Part shown: positions 10,227-19,607 of the stretch, piece by piece
How the letters are laid out: each line of letters starts with the position of its first letter
Position numbering within the stretch: the stretch's first letter is position 1
NCBI RefSeq assembly: GCF_900188415.1
Contig: NZ_FZNV01000009.1
Span: 1-64,000 of the forward strand
Direction: 5' to 3'
Length of the DNA stretch: 64,000 nucleotides
From: Maribacter sedimenticola
GTDB lineage: Bacteria; Bacteroidota; Bacteroidia; Flavobacteriales; Flavobacteriaceae
Position numbers and translations under genes: made by a program
The notes under the pieces: model-generated
Told to the model about the DNA's origin: nothing
The model's input: only the letters and a program-made list of their open reading frames with translations
Databases searched by the model: none

Positions 10227-11030
10227 TTAAAATACCAGGTGATTCTTTATAAAATGGGCTACACCGTCCTCAGTATTTTTTAAGGTTATGTGGTTGGCAA
10301 TGGCCTTAACTTCCTCTCTGCCGTTAGCTACGGCCACACCGCATCCTACATGTTCCAGCATTTCTATGTCGTTATAATTGTCGCCAAAGGCGATTACATC
10401 ATCCAATTCTTCTCCCTTGTTTAAAAGTGAACGAATTGCGGTCAATTTGGAAACTGCCTTAGGCGCTATTTCTATTAAGGTGTCATTAGACCGGTAGAGA
10501 TTTAGTTCATTGCCAAAAGTATGGGCCAATTGTGGCATTAACCGATCTGCACTTTCTGGTGTACACATCAGCATTATTTTATGTGCACCTAATTGTCTTT
10601 GCTCCCAATTGGATAATGTGGTTGTTGTTTCTTGAAAGACAGGTGTAGTCTTGGTATATTTTATTTCTTTTTCTACCCTTTCCGAAATGTTGGGCACATA
10701 CCATTCATTGTTATAATATAATCCCATATCGGCATTGAGCTCAAAAGTAAGTTCATGTATTTTTTGAAGTACGTGTACCGGGATAAAAACAGATAAGATT
10801 TCTTGATTTCCATAACGTATTAAAGCGCCATTATAGCAAATAATAGGTTGGTCCGTAATACCTAGGTTCTCTTGTATATAATACATACCGTTTGGCATTC
10901 TCGCCGAAACCAATATAATCCTTGTGGTGTCCTTGATTCGCTTTATTTGGGATATTGTAAAGCTGGAAACATTGCTCTTGGTAGACAATAGGGTGCCGTC
11001 CAGGTCAGAACATAATATTTTATAATTCAT
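10227..11030 (-). CDS. Cof-type HAD-IIB family phosphatase
   Basis: 267 residues with all HAD motifs. Motif I is DLDGTLL (nucleophile Asp9, acid/base Asp11), motif II is VSAR, a conserved Lys sits in the C-terminal half, and motif IV is FGDNYNDIEML. The large C2B cap in the middle (about residues 80-190) places it in the Cof/YbiV group of sugar-phosphate or nucleotide-cofactor phosphatases. The exact substrate cannot be told from sequence. It lies 1 bp from the DUF5916 gene and just upstream of DUF819, forming a three-gene leftward unit. Confidence 0.92.
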   Translation of the reverse strand: MNYKILCSDLDGTLLSTKSNVSSFTISQIKRIKDTTRIILVSARMPNGMYYIQENLGITDQPIICYNGALIRYGNQEILSVFIPVHVLQKIHELTFELNADMGLYYNNEWYVPNISERVEKEIKYTKTTPVFQETTTTLSNWEQRQLGAHKIMLMCTPESADRLMPQLAHTFGNELNLYRSNDTLIEIAPKAVSKLTAIRSLLNKGEELDDVIAFGDNYNDIEMLEHVGCGVAVANGREEVKAIANHITLKNTEDGVAHFIKNHLVF

Positions 11031-11031
11031 T

Positions 11032-13230
11032 TTAAATATTTAACCAATAGGTAAGTTTAAGATTGATCGACCTGAATTTTGGTTCAAAAACGTTGACAAA
11101 ATAATTATCATTGTATACGATAAATAAATCTGATAAAGGAGCAAAGCGCCATTGTAACCTAGAGTTAAAACCTAGGTTATCACGTTGATTGCTATATTGG
11201 ACCAAGGTTGACCAAAATATAGATTTACTTAATGTTACATCTATTTTAGGACTTATAAGCCATATATCTGCACTAGAATAGGGTGCAGGCAGGGTAATCT
11301 TATCATAATTGGCCTTCATGATTAAAAATACCTTTGGCTGAAATCTTAGATACATTTCTCCCTGAACGGAAAATCTATCGCCGTTAAAAAAACTACCATA
11401 GGAAGGTTCAACCTTGAATCCAAATCTTTTTCTTCCATCAGATTGGTATTCTATGGATACGTTATTGTAATGATAGCCTACTTCACTGGGTAGTGCTACG
11501 GCGCCGTCTGTATTGGTTGGGTCAAATTCATCCAGTAGATAGGTATAAGAATGGCTATAGCCAATATTTATTTCAGATTGGTCTTTAAACTTGGATTCCC
11601 AAGCTCCCATTAGATCATAATCTGTTTTGGTGAAGTTGGTGTCAGGACTCCAGGTAATTACGGGAAAAAATTGAAAGCTATGGGTTTGCAGTGCACTGTT
11701 CTCTGGCCAGAATATACGTTCGATCATAGTGGCACTTTTAAAAATATCCGTTCTACGGATAAATCCAAGATCGGATCTAAAATCGTTGCCCAAATAGACT
11801 AGGTCTTCAAAAAAGTTCCAATTTCTGGAATTGTACTGTAAAAACGCTCCAGTTGACAAATCCTTGGAACCGGCATTATGGGCAAAGGATTTATGCACGT
11901 AGAATTTGCCGTTCCACACATTATTGTCAGATATAAGATTGTAATCTACACCCGCTACACGGTTGTACCGGTCTTCCGGGGCCTGAAAATCATAATCTTT
12001 AAACGTTTCCCTATTTATAAAGAACATACCAATGTTGGAGCGGCCAAACACCGTTTGCTGCAGGGCAAACATGGTGTTGTTGTTAGAGGCAATGTTCATC
12101 TCCAGGTCTTCTTCTGTCTGTAGGTTTAAAAAGCCCAACCTTAGGGATTTATTTACTTTGCCGCTTAAGCGTACTCCGCCTATAATTTTATTTTCTATGG
12201 AATTGTCCGCCGTATCCTTGGCAATCCCTATTCTTCTTGAGAAAAATGGATTGGCATCCCTACCGCCGCCAAAGCTCCCAAAAAGGTCACTGTTATCAAT
12301 AAAGAATTGTCTTTTTTCAGGAAGCGATACCTCAAAGCGGGTCAAGTTGGTTACTTGGTCATCAACTTCTACTTGGGAAAAATCTGGATTTACGGTTACA
12401 TCAAGATTCATACTGTTGCCAATAGGGATTTTGACATCACCTCCTACCTTAATAGTGGTATTGGTCTCATTAAGTTCAAAATCTTCTTGGGCAATGGTAT
12501 TGATATAAGGGATAAAGGCAAGGGGCGTTCTATAGTTTCCCAAAGGGTTTTCAAAAATCATATCACCCATGAAAGTAAGGCCATAGATATTTTGGTTTTG
12601 GGGAATATTCATCCAAGTACTGTTTTCGTTGGATTGGGTATCAAAACGATAACTGTTGAACCTCCACTTGGTCTCACCTTCCTTAAATTTAAAAGCGGTT
12701 AGGGGTATGACCATTTCTGAAGTATAATAACCATCATAGATTTTTGAATCTCCTTTCCACTTTACGTCCCATGAAATTGTGAATCCGTTTAAATTGAGTC
12801 CGCCACCGGAAACCAACCCCTCTCTACGTACCCCATACGGGTTAATACCAAAAAGAAAAGCATTGTTGCCGTCATTGAAGGTATCGAACAAAAGGGTGAT
12901 ATTGTCGCTATTGCCGGCCCTAAAATCTCTCTTTAAGGATTGTATGGCGTAATCGTTCCCAGCTGTATAAACGGTAATGCCTACATAAAGGTTGTCATTG
13001 TCATAAAGCATTTTAATTTCGGTCTGCTTAGTGGCCTGTATGGAATCTAATGGGAAATATTGCCAAAAATTAGTTGCAGGTACTGCAGTGTTCCACTGGG
13101 GCTCGTCAAGGATACCATCCGGTTCTATTTGTGTATTGACTTGTTTGACAACAAATGATTTAATGATGTCTTGAGCCTGAATTTGAAAGAAAAAAAGTAA
13201 TAGCACAATAGTGCTTATATACCTGGTCAT
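11032..13230 (-). CDS. DUF5916 outer-membrane-type protein with CBM9-like N-terminus
   Basis: 732 residues. A signal peptide ends QIQAQ. Residues about 25-210 resemble the family 9 carbohydrate-binding/DOMON-like fold (PDGILDEPQWNTA, LYDNDNLYVGITVY). From about 240 onward there are long alternating strands with aromatic ends, finishing in NLKLTYWLNI, as in an outer-membrane beta-barrel. Proteins of this type are common in marine Bacteroidetes and have no assigned reaction. Binding or uptake of a polymer is a guess from the CBM9-like domain only. First gene of the DUF5916-HAD-DUF819 unit. Confidence 0.88.
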   Translation of the reverse strand: MTRYISTIVLLLFFFQIQAQDIIKSFVVKQVNTQIEPDGILDEPQWNTAVPATNFWQYFPLDSIQATKQTEIKMLYDNDNLYVGITVYTAGNDYAIQSLKRDFRAGNSDNITLLFDTFNDGNNAFLFGINPYGVRREGLVSGGGLNLNGFTISWDVKWKGDSKIYDGYYTSEMVIPLTAFKFKEGETKWRFNSYRFDTQSNENSTWMNIPQNQNIYGLTFMGDMIFENPLGNYRTPLAFIPYINTIAQEDFELNETNTTIKVGGDVKIPIGNSMNLDVTVNPDFSQVEVDDQVTNLTRFEVSLPEKRQFFIDNSDLFGSFGGGRDANPFFSRRIGIAKDTADNSIENKIIGGVRLSGKVNKSLRLGFLNLQTEEDLEMNIASNNNTMFALQQTVFGRSNIGMFFINRETFKDYDFQAPEDRYNRVAGVDYNLISDNNVWNGKFYVHKSFAHNAGSKDLSTGAFLQYNSRNWNFFEDLVYLGNDFRSDLGFIRRTDIFKSATMIERIFWPENSALQTHSFQFFPVITWSPDTNFTKTDYDLMGAWESKFKDQSEINIGYSHSYTYLLDEFDPTNTDGAVALPSEVGYHYNNVSIEYQSDGRKRFGFKVEPSYGSFFNGDRFSVQGEMYLRFQPKVFLIMKANYDKITLPAPYSSADIWLISPKIDVTLSKSIFWSTLVQYSNQRDNLGFNSRLQWRFAPLSDLFIVYNDNYFVNVFEPKFRSINLKLTYWLNI

Positions 13231-13292
13231 TTAAATGGTGGTTAGATGGTAGACCAAATTTAAGTTTTTGTTTCGTTAAATAAATGCTAAAC

Positions 13293-13460
13293 TTAATCGG
13301 GTTTCTTGTCCTTGGGCTCCCGTTTGGCCTCTTTTAGGCATTTCATCAACATCCATTCAATCTGGCCATTAGTGCTACGGAATTCATCTGCCGCCCATTT
13401 TTCAATGGATTTCAACATATTTTCATTAATACGTAATGCAAATGGCTTTTTTTTACTCAT
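13293..13460 (-). CDS. Arc family (ribbon-helix-helix) DNA-binding protein, 55 residues
   Basis: A short but convincing gene: MSKKKPFALRINEN is followed by the helical WAADEFRSTNGQIEWMLMKCL, a classic Arc/MetJ ribbon-helix-helix sequence with the beta strand KPFALRI at residues 5-11. The tail is charged (KEAKREPKDKKPD). It sits 56 bp downstream of the SPFH gene on the same strand. I recall that Arc-type proteins and SPFH genes are often found together in bacteria. Probable role: autoregulator or DNA-binding partner of the SPFH unit (inference). Confidence 0.85.
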   Translation of the reverse strand: MSKKKPFALRINENMLKSIEKWAADEFRSTNGQIEWMLMKCLKEAKREPKDKKPD

Positions 13461-13516
13461 ACAACAAGAAAGCTGATACTATTTTCAATGTGTTTTCTTT
13501 GATTTCAATGTGCATA

Positions 13517-14368
13517 TTAATGGTTCAACGTACCCGTGTTCACTATTGGCGCAACATCCTTGTCAGAACAAAGCACGACCATTAGGTTGCTTACCATAGC
13601 AGATTTACGTTCATCGTCCAAAGCTACCAAATCTTTTTTACTCAACTCTTCCAATGCCATTTCCACCATGCTTACCGCACCTTCTACAATTTTATGCCTT
13701 GCCGCAACAATTGCAGTTGCCTGCTGACGTTTAAGCATGGCATTGGCAATTTCCTGTGCATAGGCCAAATAGCCTATCCTTGCTTCTAAAACTTCTATAC
13801 CTGCCATTGAAAGTCGTTCTTGGACTTCTTGTTCCAAGGCTTCGCTCACCTCATTTACACTAGATCTTAAGGTGATATCCTCATCAAGACCTTCATCTGC
13901 AAAGTTATCATAAGGATACATGCTTGCCAATTTGCGTACCGCGGCATCTGTCTGTACGCGTACAAAATTTTGATAATCATCAACATCAAAAGCCGCCTTA
14001 TACGTATTGGTAACCCGCCATACCAGTATAGTACTTATCATAATAGGGTTTCCCAATTTATCATTGACCTTTAACCGCTCACTATCAAAATTACTGGCAC
14101 GTAAGGATATTCTTTTTTTGGTAAACAAGGGATTAGCCCAAAAAAGGCCATTCTCCTTGATGGTACCAATATATTTACCAAACAACAACAGCACCCTTGA
14201 ACTATTTGGATTGACTAAAACGAAACCTGTACACATGATCAAAGCCGCAACAATCATTAGAACGCCAACGTAAATTTTAAGAAGCGCAATTCCGCCAAAT
14301 AACAATACAAATACTACGGCTAACATAACATAACCATTTTGGGCCTTATGGGTTTTTTCTACTTTCAT
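13517..14368 (-). CDS. SPFH domain (stomatin/flotillin-like) membrane protein
   Basis: 283 residues. Two closely spaced hydrophobic segments at about 15-55 are followed by an SPFH/band 7 domain (about 58-215). That domain includes VNPNSSRVLLLFGKYIGT, a conserved FVRVQTDAAVRKLASMYPYD region, and RLSMAGIEVLEARIGYLAYAQEIANAML. The C-terminal helix (EGAVSMVEMALEELSKKD) probably oligomerises. SPFH proteins form membrane scaffolds that recruit other proteins; no NfeD partner or protease is adjacent, only the Arc-like regulator. The long N-terminal hydrophobic region distinguishes it from HflK/HflC. Confidence 0.9.
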   Translation of the reverse strand: MKVEKTHKAQNGYVMLAVVFVLLFGGIALLKIYVGVLMIVAALIMCTGFVLVNPNSSRVLLLFGKYIGTIKENGLFWANPLFTKKRISLRASNFDSERLKVNDKLGNPIMISTILVWRVTNTYKAAFDVDDYQNFVRVQTDAAVRKLASMYPYDNFADEGLDEDITLRSSVNEVSEALEQEVQERLSMAGIEVLEARIGYLAYAQEIANAMLKRQQATAIVAARHKIVEGAVSMVEMALEELSKKDLVALDDERKSAMVSNLMVVLCSDKDVAPIVNTGTLNH

Positions 14369-14452
14369 GGGATATGATATTAAAATGATATCATAAATAT
14401 ATCAAATTAATTTCAATAAATGGTTGCTGTAGCATTATTTATGTCTTTAGGA

Positions 14453-16714
14453 TTAACCGTTGAATTTTTTGGTCTTCTTTTTATTGGGATTCTTAAACAA
14501 TCGTTTAAAAAAACCGTCTTTTTTAATCGGGTCGCAATCCAATGCGTTCAATACCTCTTGTGAAGGGTTGGGGAACTTGCTTTTTGTATAAGGGTCAAAA
14601 TCTTTTTTCTTATTCAATTGTTGCATCCAAAGTCCAAACAAAGGCAGTGCGGCATTTGCTCCTTGACCTATACCTGTATTGCTAAAGCCTATTTCATGCT
14701 GGTCAAGGCCAACCCAAGTTATATGTACCAATTTTGGCATTAAGGCTACGAACCAAGCATCCTTATTGTTTTGTGTTGTACCCGTCTTGCCCGCAATATC
14801 GTTTTTGAGTCCGTAGGTAGTTCTCAATCTGCTTGCAGTTCCTGAATTAATGGTAGATTTCATCATTTCTATCATGGTTTGTCCCGTTTCTTTTGAAAAG
14901 GCGGCCTTTTCCTCAATAGTAGAATTAAAATCAGCCAAAATGGAATCTTTTTGATTGGTAATTCTTTTGATCAGCAATGGTTTGGTTGATTTGCCATTAT
15001 TGACAAAACTCGTATAGGCCTGTGCTAGTTCTAGTATATTGATTTCCCCGGTTCCTAAGGCAATAGATGCTTCATTGGGCAATTTTTCTGAAATACCCAT
15101 GGATTTTGCCATTTTTATGACGTTGCCAATACCTGCTTTTTCCAAGACTTTAACGGCAACAGTGTTTACGGAATTACTAAGTCCTTCTTCCATGGAATAA
15201 TTAAGGTAAGCTTCATCTTTATTGCCAGAATTGCTTGGTGACCAACCTTTTAAGTTGTCATATTGGACTTCTTCCGCAGAAAAATAAGTGCAAGGTATTA
15301 TACCTTGTTCCAAAGCTGTCGTGTAGACAATAGGTTTAAACGTGGAGCCAACCTGTCGCTTACTTTGAGAAATATGGTCAAATTTATACTGTTTAAAATT
15401 TATACCGCCAATCCATACCAAAACCTCACCATTAGTTGGGTCTACGGCCAAAGAACCTGTATTTAGAAATTTTGTGTAATGACTAATACTGTCCATGGTA
15501 GACGCTTTTACATCCTTGTCACCTTGCCAACTGCCCAAGGTGCGTATTCTGTGGTCATTGGATAGGCTATCTATTATTTGTCCATGTGATAAACCATTCT
15601 TTTGTAATCTTTTATAGGTATTGGTTCGTTTTGCAATTTTTTCCATCAGTCCCTTATCCTTTAACCATGGAGCACGGTTGCCGTAACTTTTTTCAAAATC
15701 GGCCTGTAATTTGCCCATGTGACCAACCAAAACATCTTCGGCAATTTGTTGCATCTTATAGTTAAGGGTGGTATAAATCTTTAAACCTGAAGTATAAATG
15801 TTGTAGTCTAAACCATTGGTTTTTTGATCGGAAATCCATTGCAACATTTCTTTTCTAACCTCTTCCCTAAAATAAGGGGCCGTACCAGCATTGTAATCAA
15901 ATTCGCGATAATCTAACTGCAAATCTTCTTTTAGAAACTTTGTTTTAGCCTCCTCTGATAGATAGTTGTTGGTATACATTGCCGTTAAAACTAAATTTCT
16001 TCTATTAATGCTTTTTTCGGGAAATAACCTTGGGTTGTAGCCGTAGGTGGCTTTTAACATCCCCACCAAGGTGGCAGCTTGTGGAACAGTTAAGTCTTTG
16101 GTTCTGGTATTATAAAATTTTAGTGCGGCGCTTTCAATACCAAAGGTATTATCACCAAAAGATACGGTATTTAGGTAATGGGTCAGAATTTCATCTTTGT
16201 TGAAAATACCTTCAAGTCTTTTGGCAATGATCATTTCCTTGACCTTATCTACGACTAAGTTGGTGTGGTTGCGTTCTTTTCTAGGATAAAGGTTTTTTGC
16301 CAATTGTTGAGATATGGTACTACCGCCCCCGGATGCATTGTCCCCCATTAGTACCGTTTTGAATGCTACCCGTATTAGGCTTTTATAGTCAACACCAGAA
16401 TGTTCATAAAAACGCTCGTCCTCTATGGCAATCAATGCGTGTCTTAAATGTTCGGGGAATTCATTGAACGTAACGGGTTGCCGGTCATATAGATAATACT
16501 TGCCTATTAATACACTGTCTGCCGTAAATACTTCAGAGGCAATTTGATATTGAATGGTTGACAATTCTTCCTTAGAGGGCAACTTTCCCCATAGCCCAAT
16601 CTGTACACTACCAATAAAAAGGAGAATAAATGCTATGAGGCTTAATAGGGTATATCCAACTATTTTAAAAAAGCTGTGTTTGCGTTGAGGTTTTTTGAGC
16701 GATTTTTTTTTCAT
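14453..16714 (-). CDS. Class A penicillin-binding protein (transglycosylase/transpeptidase)
   Basis: 753 residues. An N-terminal cytoplasmic basic tail and one membrane helix (about 18-40) are followed by a GT51 glycosyltransferase domain with the catalytic Glu in AIEDERFYEHSGVD (98-100) and GGSTISQQLAKN. The penicillin-binding transpeptidase has SxxK at Ser457 (GSTFK), an SxN in SNSVN, and KTGT near residue 650. It polymerises and cross-links peptidoglycan at the outer face of the inner membrane. The very basic C-terminus ends KKTKKFNG. PBP1A-type by architecture; I give no symbol because several paralogues are usual. Confidence 0.95.
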   Translation of the reverse strand: MKKKSLKKPQRKHSFFKIVGYTLLSLIAFILLFIGSVQIGLWGKLPSKEELSTIQYQIASEVFTADSVLIGKYYLYDRQPVTFNEFPEHLRHALIAIEDERFYEHSGVDYKSLIRVAFKTVLMGDNASGGGSTISQQLAKNLYPRKERNHTNLVVDKVKEMIIAKRLEGIFNKDEILTHYLNTVSFGDNTFGIESAALKFYNTRTKDLTVPQAATLVGMLKATYGYNPRLFPEKSINRRNLVLTAMYTNNYLSEEAKTKFLKEDLQLDYREFDYNAGTAPYFREEVRKEMLQWISDQKTNGLDYNIYTSGLKIYTTLNYKMQQIAEDVLVGHMGKLQADFEKSYGNRAPWLKDKGLMEKIAKRTNTYKRLQKNGLSHGQIIDSLSNDHRIRTLGSWQGDKDVKASTMDSISHYTKFLNTGSLAVDPTNGEVLVWIGGINFKQYKFDHISQSKRQVGSTFKPIVYTTALEQGIIPCTYFSAEEVQYDNLKGWSPSNSGNKDEAYLNYSMEEGLSNSVNTVAVKVLEKAGIGNVIKMAKSMGISEKLPNEASIALGTGEINILELAQAYTSFVNNGKSTKPLLIKRITNQKDSILADFNSTIEEKAAFSKETGQTMIEMMKSTINSGTASRLRTTYGLKNDIAGKTGTTQNNKDAWFVALMPKLVHITWVGLDQHEIGFSNTGIGQGANAALPLFGLWMQQLNKKKDFDPYTKSKFPNPSQEVLNALDCDPIKKDGFFKRLFKNPNKKKTKKFNG

Positions 16715-16780
16715 TGATGCAAGTTCTAATATAAATTTAACCTTACCGAAGTTTTAACAATACCTTAAAATTTGAAATCC

Positions 16781-16788
16781 TATTTTTG
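16781..16788 (+). promoter_or_regulatory. Putative -7 element for the S1/P1 nuclease gene
   Basis: TATTTTTG fits TAnnTTTG and lies 15 bp before the chosen ATG at 16804. It overlaps an alternative upstream TTG codon, which argues against starting the gene there. The -33 box is weak. Confidence 0.5.
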
Positions 16789-16803
16789 GCAAAATTTGTA
16801 GTG

Positions 16804-17583
16804 ATGAAAAATATTGTTGTTATAGTACTATGTATGTTGATGTACCCTAACACAAGGGCAAATGATATGATATGGTCCAAAACGGGGCATAGGGTCGTTG
16901 GGGAAATTGCGGAGGAGCATCTAAGTAGAAAGGCAAAGCGGGCCATTGAAAAATTATTGGACGGAAAGAGTTTGGCGGCGGTTTCAAATTTTGCCGATGA
17001 GATTAAGGCAGATAGGACCTTCAGCAAATTTAGCGCATGGCATTATGTAAACATTCCTTTTGGTAAAACCTATGATCAAATTGAGCCCAGCCAGTATGGA
17101 GACCTTGTTCAGGGTGTCAATACCTGTATACAAATAATACAGGATGAAAACAATAGTAAAGAAGATAAGGCCTTTTATCTTAAATTTTTGATACACCTTA
17201 TAGGTGATTTGCACCAACCTATGCACGTAGGTAGATTTGAGGACAAGGGAGGTAATGATATACAACTGCAATGGTTCGGTGACGGTACCAATTTACATCG
17301 TGTTTGGGATTCCAATATGATAGAGGACAACGGTATGAGCTTTACCGAATTGGCCATGGAATATCCTAAACTAAGTAAGGAGGAGCTAAACAATTTGCAG
17401 AACGGTACCCTCTTGGATTGGGTAGAGGAGTCCCATCAACTGGCTGCGAAAGTTTATGCCTCTGTGGAAACTGGTGAAAAGTTGGGGTATAGATATAGTT
17501 ATGATTGGTGGACTACCGTAACATCCCAATTACAAAAAGGTGGAGTACGTTTGGCAACGGTATTAAACGATGTTTTTAAGTAA
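16804..17583 (+). CDS. S1/P1 family zinc-dependent nuclease, secreted
   Basis: About 259 residues. Signal peptide, then a Trp (residue 24 of this start) that would lie at or close to the mature N-terminus, as required in S1/P1 nucleases for the trinuclear zinc site. Other expected ligands are visible: His in KTGHRVVGE, Asp in FADEI, His in AWHYVN, the HLIGDLHQPMHVG cluster, and NLHRVWD. Likely periplasmic or extracellular degradation of single-stranded DNA or RNA, for phosphate or nucleotide scavenging. An upstream in-frame TTG at 16786 falls inside the candidate promoter, so I chose ATG 16804. Confidence 0.92.
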   Translation: MKNIVVIVLCMLMYPNTRANDMIWSKTGHRVVGEIAEEHLSRKAKRAIEKLLDGKSLAAVSNFADEIKADRTFSKFSAWHYVNIPFGKTYDQIEPSQYGDLVQGVNTCIQIIQDENNSKEDKAFYLKFLIHLIGDLHQPMHVGRFEDKGGNDIQLQWFGDGTNLHRVWDSNMIEDNGMSFTELAMEYPKLSKEELNNLQNGTLLDWVEESHQLAAKVYASVETGEKLGYRYSYDWWTTVTSQLQKGGVRLATVLNDVFK

Positions 17584-17862
17584 TTATCGTTTGGTTATTT
17601 TGTTACCGCTAATATTCCGTTGTCTGGAACATTTAAACCGGCCCATATCAACGGCTCTTAATTTAGCGTGTTTAGTGGCTCTTCCTTGAACCCGTTTGCG
17701 CCACATTTTAAAACTACTGGGTTTCATTTCCTTTCGCATAATTGCGATGGTTTCCTGTTCCGTAATTCCAAATTGAAATGTAATGGCCTCAAATGGTGTG
17801 CGATCTTCCCAGGCCATTTCTATAATACGGTCCAGGGCTCTTTCTGTAAATTCTTTGTTCAT
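17584..17862 (-). CDS. TIGR03643 family protein
   Basis: 92 residues, matching the small TIGR03643 family: ERALDRIIEMAWEDRTPFEAI, FGITEQETIAIMRKEMKPSSF and WRKRVQGRATKH are its conserved blocks. The middle looks like a helix-turn-helix (ITEQETIAIMRKEM) and the tail is strongly basic, so nucleic-acid binding is plausible but unproven. It ends immediately beside the convergent S1/P1 nuclease gene. It follows the AraC-AlkB pair by 59 bp and could belong to that unit. Confidence 0.88.
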   Translation of the reverse strand: MNKEFTERALDRIIEMAWEDRTPFEAITFQFGITEQETIAIMRKEMKPSSFKMWRKRVQGRATKHAKLRAVDMGRFKCSRQRNISGNKITKR

Positions 17863-17921
17863 AGCATCATAAAGATACGGCCTAGCCTTAACTTTTTACC
17901 ATGGTTCTTAAACTTTAAGGA

Positions 17922-18521
17922 TTATTTAATAATCCTAAAGGTCAGGTTAATACGTTCCTCAACCGCTTTGGCGGTCTTTGCAATCTGATGTTTATAATAA
18001 TGCTGGGTTTTTCCTTTCATCAAGAGCAAGCTACCATGTTGCAGGTTTATTTTATGCTTAATGTCCGGTCGTGTATTATGTTTAAGATGAAAAAAACGTG
18101 CCGCACCTAAACTAATGGATGCAATTATAGGATTTTCACCTAGCTCCTTTTCATTATCCGCATGCCAACCATTACTATCACTACCGGTCCTATATCTGTT
18201 CAACAAACATGTGGTGAACTCAACTTTGGCAAATGTTTCCAACCCATCTTTAATTTCCAATAATTCCTTAGTAAAGGGCATGGGGTGCATGGTAATGTTG
18301 GAATAGGAATACGGTTTATCGTTATTAGCATATAAGGCCGTCAACCTTGGCTGTGGGTAGGTCTTTCCAAATACGGTAATATTATCTTGCTGCCATGGGG
18401 TGTTATTTTTAAGAACATCAAAAAAATGATTGGCTCTTAACCGGTCAAGGAAACGGGGTATATAACAGATATCGCTATCAGGTAAATCCAACTCAATACT
18501 ATCGTCAAAAAGACTTTGCAT
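17922..18521 (-). CDS. AlkB-like 2-oxoglutarate/Fe(II)-dependent dioxygenase
   Basis: 199 residues, close in style to the ABH2 group that directly reverses 1-methyladenine and 3-methylcytosine damage. The iron ligands are His120 and Asp122 (GWHADNE) and His178 (YYKHQIAKT); the 2-oxoglutarate-binding Arg is in RINLTFR near the end. The ASISLGAARFFHLKH and HGSLLLMKG blocks are diagnostic. Its ATG overlaps the stop codon of the AraC gene by one base, so translation is probably coupled. Nucleic-acid demethylation is the likely role. Confidence 0.93.
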   Translation of the reverse strand: MQSLFDDSIELDLPDSDICYIPRFLDRLRANHFFDVLKNNTPWQQDNITVFGKTYPQPRLTALYANNDKPYSYSNITMHPMPFTKELLEIKDGLETFAKVEFTTCLLNRYRTGSDSNGWHADNEKELGENPIIASISLGAARFFHLKHNTRPDIKHKINLQHGSLLLMKGKTQHYYKHQIAKTAKAVEERINLTFRIIK

Positions 18522-19393
18522 TAAACCAAGACCGTTTTTAGTTCATTTCTATACTCTGAAGGGTTTTGTCCTGTAAAGGCTTTGAACGATTTATTAAAAT
18601 GGGAGAAATTATTGAATCCACATTCAAAACATACCTCGGTAATACTCATTGGTTTTTCTGCCAATAGTTTAGATGCATGTACCAGTCTATATTCGTTTAC
18701 GAACTGTATAAAGGTCTTATTAGTGATTTTCTTGAAATACCTACAGAAAGAAGGTATGGTCATACTTACCATAGAAGATATCTCTTCAAGTGTAATTTCT
18801 TCCCTAAAATTATTTTTTACATGGTTGAATACAATGTTTATACGGTCATTGTCCTTTACATCTGTAGTAAATGAAAAACCTTCTGCATTCAAAAGACGCA
18901 TATCATCAGAATTTCCCAGTTCGTTCAATATATTAAGGATAGATAAAAGGCGCTGAAAATCGGTTTGGTATTCCAGGACCTCCATTTTGTCCCCGATCTT
19001 TCGTTTGGTCTTACCGGAAAAAGCAATACCACCGCTCGCCTTACTAAATAAGCTTTGTATCTTTTTCATTTCCGGAAGATTAAAAAAATCGGGACCTAAA
19101 AAATCCACCTTCATCTGTACCACCGTTTCACTTGTATTTCCCGTAAGGGCATCCGTAAAGCCGCAATGGGGCAAATTGCTACCTATTAGTATAAGGTCGC
19201 CATTGGTATAATAGGATACATGGCTACCAATTTGACGTTTGCCGGATCCACCGTTTACATATACCAATTCTAATTCTGGGTGATAATGCCAAACATTGTT
19301 CTTGTTCAGTTTATGTTCATCAAACCTTTGGTATGTAAAGGAATGTCCAAAATCTGGTTCAATAGCTTCGAAAGTAGGTTTCTGCTTTACCAT
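18521..19393 (-). CDS. AraC family transcriptional regulator
   Basis: 290 residues. An N-terminal cupin-like sensor domain (about 20-150; WHYHPELELVYVNGGSGKRQIG, GDLILIGSNLPHCG) is followed by two C-terminal helix-turn-helix motifs (about 190-285; ITLEEISSMVSMTIPSFCRYF, MSITEVCFECGFNNFSHFNKSF). There is no Ada-type Cys38/Cys321 methyltransferase domain, so it is not Ada despite sitting in front of an AlkB-like gene. The effector is unknown; cupin AraC proteins commonly sense sugars or small metabolites. Divergent from the 19608 gene across a 214-bp gap. Confidence 0.92.
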   Translation of the reverse strand: MVKQKPTFEAIEPDFGHSFTYQRFDEHKLNKNNVWHYHPELELVYVNGGSGKRQIGSHVSYYTNGDLILIGSNLPHCGFTDALTGNTSETVVQMKVDFLGPDFFNLPEMKKIQSLFSKASGGIAFSGKTKRKIGDKMEVLEYQTDFQRLLSILNILNELGNSDDMRLLNAEGFSFTTDVKDNDRINIVFNHVKNNFREEITLEEISSMVSMTIPSFCRYFKKITNKTFIQFVNEYRLVHASKLLAEKPMSITEVCFECGFNNFSHFNKSFKAFTGQNPSEYRNELKTVLV

Positions 19394-19561
19394 AATAAAT
19401 GTTTAATACTATAAAATTAATCAACCTAAATAAGGGTCTACTTTGCAAAATTAACCTAATTCTATGTAATCTTATCTTACGCAGTGTTAAGTTATAGTGA
19501 AGAGGTTAAAATAGCACATAAATTGGGAAAATATGATGTAGTGGGCACTAGAAAACGAGCG

Positions 19562-19569
19562 TATGTTTG
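19562..19569 (+). promoter_or_regulatory. Putative -7 element for the 19608 gene
   Basis: TATGTTTG matches TAnnTTTG, 38 bp before the ATG, in the divergent gap to the AraC gene. No convincing -33 TTTG at 19-21 bp spacing. Confidence 0.45.
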
Positions 19570-19607
19570 TAGTGTAAATTATATGTAACCCTTAAAAATA
19601 ATTTATT

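Noticed and set aside
12032-12508. 158-codon plus-strand frame over the DUF5916 gene
   Set aside because: Antisense shadow with no signal or domain.
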